Part shown: positions 6,095 through 8,428 of the stretch, piece after piece
Layout: every line of letters begins with the position of its first letter
Position numbering within the stretch: the stretch's first letter is position 1
DNA from: Alphaproteobacteria bacterium
GTDB lineage: Bacteria > Pseudomonadota > Alphaproteobacteria > JAEULC01
NCBI GenBank assembly: GCA_020851015.1
Contig: JADZDN010000301.1
Span: forward strand, 1 to 8,428
Length of the DNA stretch: 8,428 nucleotides
Direction of reading: 5' to 3'
Program-made: the position numbers and the translations under genes
The notes under the pieces: generated by a model
Databases searched by the model: none
What the model saw: the letters and a program-made list of their open reading frames with translations, nothing else
What the model was told of the DNA's origin: nothing

Positions 6095-6628
6095 ATGGAT
6101 CTGGACGTCTGGCCGCGTGGCGACGGCGTGCCGCATCACGGCGAAGCGCGCTGGAACGGCGCGATGCTCCCCTGCGCCCTTGGCCGCGCCGGCATCCGGG
6201 CCGACAAGCGCGAGGGCGACAGCGCCACGCCCGCGGGCGATTTCGCCTTTCGCCGCGTGCTCTATCGCCCCGACCGCGAAGCCATGCCGTTGGCGCGGCT
6301 CGCGGCAGCGCCGATCGGCGAGCACGACGGCTGGTGCGACGATCCGGCCGACCCGGCCTATAACCGCCCGGTGCGCCTGCCCTATGCCGCCCGCCACGAG
6401 CGGCTGTGGCGGCCGGACGGGCTCTACGACCTGGTGCTGGTGATCGGCCACAACGACGACCCGCCGGTCGCCGGCAGGGGCAGCGCCATCTTCGTGCATG
6501 TCGCGCGGCCCGACTGGGGCGGCACCGAGGGCTGCATCGCGTTCCGCGTCGCGGATTTGCGCCGCATCCTGGCCGAAGGCGGCCCCGAAAGCCGCGTGCG
6601 CGTGCACGCCGAACGTCAGGCGGGTTAG
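6095..6628 (+). CDS. L,D-transpeptidase family protein (YkuD domain)
   Basis: A 177-residue protein of the YkuD/ErfK-like L,D-transpeptidase family, which links or edits peptidoglycan through a catalytic cysteine. Seen: GDSATPAGDF (41-50), typical of the domain start, GHNDDPP (118-124), then GRGSAIFVHVA with H135 and GGTEGCIAF with the expected nucleophile C147, the H-x11-C spacing and GC motif of the COG3786 branch (TEGC instead of the SHGC seen in classical members). No signal peptide or N-terminal membrane helix is visible, so how it would reach the periplasm is unclear. ATG 6095 is preferred; a GTG at 6074 would add seven residues and lacks support. Its TAG overlaps the stop of convergent yggS. 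Starts 41 bases after the hypothetical gene, with its own possible -10 box. Confidence 0.87.
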   Translation: MDLDVWPRGDGVPHHGEARWNGAMLPCALGRAGIRADKREGDSATPAGDFAFRRVLYRPDREAMPLARLAAAPIGEHDGWCDDPADPAYNRPVRLPYAARHERLWRPDGLYDLVLVIGHNDDPPVAGRGSAIFVHVARPDWGGTEGCIAFRVADLRRILAEGGPESRVRVHAERQAG

Positions 6629-7299
6629 CGCGCGCCGAAGATCGCGGTGCCCACGCGCACGTGGGTGGCGCCCGCCCGGATCGCCGCCGGATAGTCGGCG
6701 CTCATGCCCATGCTGAGCACGCCGAGCCGCAAGCGCGAGGCCAATTCCGCCAGCACCTGGAAATGCGCGGCCGGGTCTTCGTCGACCGGCGGGATGCACA
6801 TCAGCCCCTCGACGGCGATGCCCAGCTCGTCCCGGCACAGGCGCAGCAGCGCTTCCACTTCGTTCGGCGCGATGCCGGATTTCTGCGGCTCGCTGCCGGT
6901 GTTCACCTGGATCAGGCAGCGCGGATGCCGGGCCTGGCGTTGCATTTCCTTGGCAAGCGCGCGCGCCAGCTTGGCGCTGCCGATCGTCTCGATCACATCG
7001 AACAGGGCCACGGCCTCGGCGGCCTTGTTCGATTGCAGATGCCCGATCAGCCGTAGCTCGAGGCCCGGATAACGCTGGCGCAGCGCGGGGAACTTGCCGG
7101 CGGCTTCCTGCACCCGGTTCTCGCCGAAGACCAGCTGGCCGGCCGCGATCGCCTGCTCGACCGCCTCGGCCGGATGGGTCTTGGAGACGGCGACGAGGGT
7201 GATGGCGTCGGCAGGGCGGCCGGCGGCGCGCGCCGCATCGGCGATGCGGGCGCGCACGGATTCCAGCCGCGCGGCGAGCGTGTCGGGCGGGTGGGTCAT
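6625..7299 (-). CDS. yggS: YggS/PROSC-type pyridoxal phosphate homeostasis protein
   Basis: A 224-residue PLP-binding TIM-barrel protein without known enzyme activity, involved in keeping free PLP levels balanced (known of the family). Seen: the PLP lysine K40 in LVAVSKTHP, FGENRVQE (58-65), LIGHLQSNK (84-92), VNTGSEPQKSG (132-142), EGLMCIPP (164-171), LSMGMSADYPAAI (195-207) and the terminal RVGTAIFGAR that binds phosphate. Length matches the family (about 220-235). The start at 7299 is chosen because the protein begins in register with relatives and GAGG lies six bases upstream; a longer frame to 7563 only reads the sulfotransferase gene out of frame. It begins 7 bases after the sulfotransferase stop and its Shine-Dalgarno overlaps that stop, so translation is probably coupled. 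Confidence 0.95.
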   Translation of the reverse strand: MTHPPDTLAARLESVRARIADAARAAGRPADAITLVAVSKTHPAEAVEQAIAAGQLVFGENRVQEAAGKFPALRQRYPGLELRLIGHLQSNKAAEAVALFDVIETIGSAKLARALAKEMQRQARHPRCLIQVNTGSEPQKSGIAPNEVEALLRLCRDELGIAVEGLMCIPPVDEDPAAHFQVLAELASRLRLGVLSMGMSADYPAAIRAGATHVRVGTAIFGAR

Positions 7300-7306
7300 G
7301 GCGGCC

Positions 7307-8152
7307 TCAGTATCCCGCCGGAACGTAGTCGAAGCGCGCCATCTGGGCGCGATGGGCGGCGACGACGCGGCGGATCTGCGCCTCGCCCAGCTTCTCGCGC
7401 CATTGCTCCTTGCGCCCCTCGCGGAAGAAGCGCTCGGCATTCTCGCTGCGCTCCTTGAAGCCCTTCTTTTCCTCGAGCTTGCGCAGCATCTCGAAGGACG
7501 AGAACTTGATCGCGCGTTCCAGGCGGTCCTGCGGGGGCTGCAGTCCCAGGAAACGGCAGACATTGCCGAAGGCGACCAAGGGCCGGTCCAGCATGTCCTC
7601 GTAGCGCACGGCGATCAGGCGCGGATTGGGCTGGCCGGTCCAGCTCTCGACATGGATCGACCAGGTGGAGACCGGCTCCATGATCGACTCCTCGTCGCCG
7701 CCGCCCATGCTGTTGCGGATGTATTCGAGGTAGTCGATCGCTTCGTCGATCGAGCAGGCGAAATGATGCGTCATCGATATGCAGACATCGAGCGGGTTGC
7801 GCACGATGTAAATCGCGCCGGACGTGTATTCCATCGAGATCAGCGGAACGCCGAAATCGTCGGAGCCCAGGTAGCAATGGGTCTTCACGAACACCGAGTC
7901 CGGCGAGGTGCGGGTGAAATCGCGGTGGACCAGCTTGCGGTATTTCGACAGGTCCTCGGGCGTCAGCGTATCCAGCGGCTTGCCGCCGGCATAAGGCTTG
8001 TACCAGCCCGCCGCTTTGTTGCCGAGCGTGAGCGTATCGAGAAGGTTCGGTTCCACCGCCTCTTTCGCGTTGGTCAGCAGGTTGTGGAGGAACGCCCGCA
8101 TCCAGGTGTTCCCCGACTTCGGATAGGACGCCAGCCAGATGATGCCGCCCAT
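7307..8152 (-). CDS. PAPS-dependent sulfotransferase domain protein
   Basis: A 281-residue cytosolic-type sulfotransferase (Sulfotransfer_1-like), transferring sulfate from PAPS to an unidentified hydroxyl or amine acceptor. Seen: the 5'-phosphosulfate loop YPKSGNTWMR (10-19), the candidate catalytic base H92 in VFVKTH, the 3'-phosphate motif YIVRNPLDVCISM (115-127, with R118 and S126), VRYEDM (182-187), and near the C-terminus FFREGRKEQWREKL (242-255), which matches the RKGxxGxWK-like PAPS-binding segment in shape. All key positions appear present. Acceptor is unknown; surface polysaccharides, lipids or small metabolites are typical. First gene of a two-gene unit with yggS, an uncommon pairing. 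The ATG has only a distant GGAG (11 bases), so the start is likely but not certain; it begins exactly where the fold does. Confidence 0.9.
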   Translation of the reverse strand: MGGIIWLASYPKSGNTWMRAFLHNLLTNAKEAVEPNLLDTLTLGNKAAGWYKPYAGGKPLDTLTPEDLSKYRKLVHRDFTRTSPDSVFVKTHCYLGSDDFGVPLISMEYTSGAIYIVRNPLDVCISMTHHFACSIDEAIDYLEYIRNSMGGGDEESIMEPVSTWSIHVESWTGQPNPRLIAVRYEDMLDRPLVAFGNVCRFLGLQPPQDRLERAIKFSSFEMLRKLEEKKGFKERSENAERFFREGRKEQWREKLGEAQIRRVVAAHRAQMARFDYVPAGY

Positions 8153-8185
8153 GGCGACCGCGGCTCCGTTGTTCGCGACGGAAGG

Positions 8186-8215
8186 GTTCTAGCGGGCCGA
8201 GCCGGACTCGATCAA
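8186..8215 (-). promoter_or_regulatory. Putative sigma-70 promoter of the sulfotransferase-yggS unit
   Basis: On the minus strand TTGATC (8215-8210) and TAGAAC (8191-8186) are separated by 18 bases, each a 4-of-6 match to the usual boxes. Transcription would start near 8179, giving a leader of about 27 bases. It sits between the porin terminator and the sulfotransferase, where a promoter is needed. The rest of 8153-8250 shows nothing else clear. Confidence 0.38.
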
Positions 8216-8250
8216 CTGCGGCGAAGTGATGCGCCGCGCGCAGAAACGCG

Positions 8251-8277
8251 AAGGGCGGGCCTTTTGGGCCCGCCCTT
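8251..8277 (-). terminator. Strong hairpin terminator downstream of the porin gene
   Basis: AAGGGCGGGCC (8251-8261) and GGCCCGCCCTT (8267-8277) form a perfect 11-bp stem with a 5-base loop. On the minus strand the stem begins 26 bases after the porin stop and ends in TT followed by CGCGTTT, a short interrupted T tract. The A/T ends of the stem are typical of intrinsic terminators. It is the most stable small hairpin noticed in the window. Confidence 0.75.
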
Positions 8278-8303
8278 GAGCGTCGTCTCTTTCGAGGCGA
8301 GGA

Positions 8304-8428
8304 CTAGAAGCTGAGACGGAAGCCGGTTGACCAGGCGATGCCGGTGGATTCCTCGGTCGCCGTGTCGTTGCCGTCGTACTTCGCGTAGTTGATGACCGAG
8401 AACACGCGGATGCCCGGCCCGAGCGTGT
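8304..8428 (-). CDS. Outer-membrane porin, C-terminal end (5' part outside window)
   Basis: The last 40 complete codons of a gene entering from the right edge; too short to stand out as a separate frame. The translation runs LGPGIRVFSVINYAKYDGN, then about 20 more residues to TGFRLSF and TAG. Alternating polar and nonpolar residues in two predicted beta strands (GIRVFSVINYAKYD and GIAWSTGFRLSF), joined by an acidic Asn/Thr/Glu loop, and a terminal phenylalanine are the hallmark of an outer-membrane beta-barrel end recognised by the BAM complex. LGPGIRVF plus RLSF resembles Gram-negative general porins of Alphaproteobacteria (Porin_4-like), which form trimeric channels for small solutes. The 11-bp hairpin terminator follows. 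Start and promoter are not in the window. Confidence 0.8.
   Translation of the reverse strand, partial: TLGPGIRVFSVINYAKYDGNDTATEESTGIAWSTGFRLSF

Noticed and set aside
5702..6838. A 378-residue minus-strand frame opposite the unknown gene and the L,D-transpeptidase
   Set aside because: It crosses three gene boundaries and has no recognisable motif; the L,D-transpeptidase signature is on the other strand.
7300..7563. N-terminal extension of yggS
   Set aside because: The added 88 residues are the sulfotransferase gene read in the wrong frame (Ser/Arg-rich), and a good ribosome site supports the start at 7299.
7094..8314. A 406-residue open frame on the plus strand opposite yggS and the sulfotransferase
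   Set aside because: Both minus-strand genes show complete family motifs; the plus-strand frame crosses gene boundaries and the terminator hairpin.
1..8428. tRNA/rRNA genes, insertion sequences, prophage genes or CRISPR arrays
   Set aside because: No transposase or integrase motifs, no regularly spaced repeats, no tRNA-like cloverleaf noticed by eye; gene density and base use are uniform.

Overview
The window reads as ordinary chromosomal DNA from a very GC-rich Gram-negative bacterium, most likely an alphaproteobacterium of the Rhodospirillales type. This placement is an inference. It rests on the strong G/C bias at third codon positions, a GTP cyclohydrolase II carrying a decayed RibB-like front half, the porin C-terminus ending in RLSF, and -10 boxes placed directly before ATG codons. 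No tRNA, rRNA, transposase, phage gene or CRISPR array was found. All ten genes are intact except the two cut by the window edges.

Layout. At 1-441 (+) is the C-terminal half of a DppC/OppC-type peptide ABC transporter permease. It converges, with a 7-base gap, on a minus-strand run that reads right to left: an alpha/beta hydrolase resembling kynurenine formamidase (3809-2913), a possible terminator/attenuator, an OmpR-type response regulator (2837-2148), an MBL-fold metallohydrolase (2135-1302) and a SAM methyltransferase (1288-449). The last three are 12 and 13 bases apart and look like one operon. No histidine kinase is visible.

Divergent from the hydrolase is ribA (3885-5012, +): GTP cyclohydrolase II behind about 170 residues that look like a non-catalytic relic of DHBP synthase. 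A 156-base gap follows. It holds short direct repeats and a sigma-54-like promoter that fits the Shine-Dalgarno and start of an unrecognised Ala/Pro-rich protein (5169-6053, +). Next is a YkuD-type L,D-transpeptidase without a visible export signal (6095-6628, +). Its stop codon overlaps the stop of the convergent yggS (7299-6625, -). yggS is translationally coupled to an upstream sulfotransferase (8152-7307, -). Past a promoter-bearing gap and a strong 11-bp hairpin terminator, the window ends in the last 40 complete codons of an outer-membrane porin (8428-8304, -).

Functionally this is a mosaic of housekeeping and signalling genes (riboflavin synthesis, PLP homeostasis, cell-wall cross-linking, peptide uptake, a porin, a small signalling operon), not a dedicated defence or biosynthetic island. 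I see no convincing new multi-gene system. The best leads are the RibB-relic RibA, the putative sigma-54 promoter before an unknown protein, the regulator/MBL/methyltransferase operon and the possible leaderless promoters.
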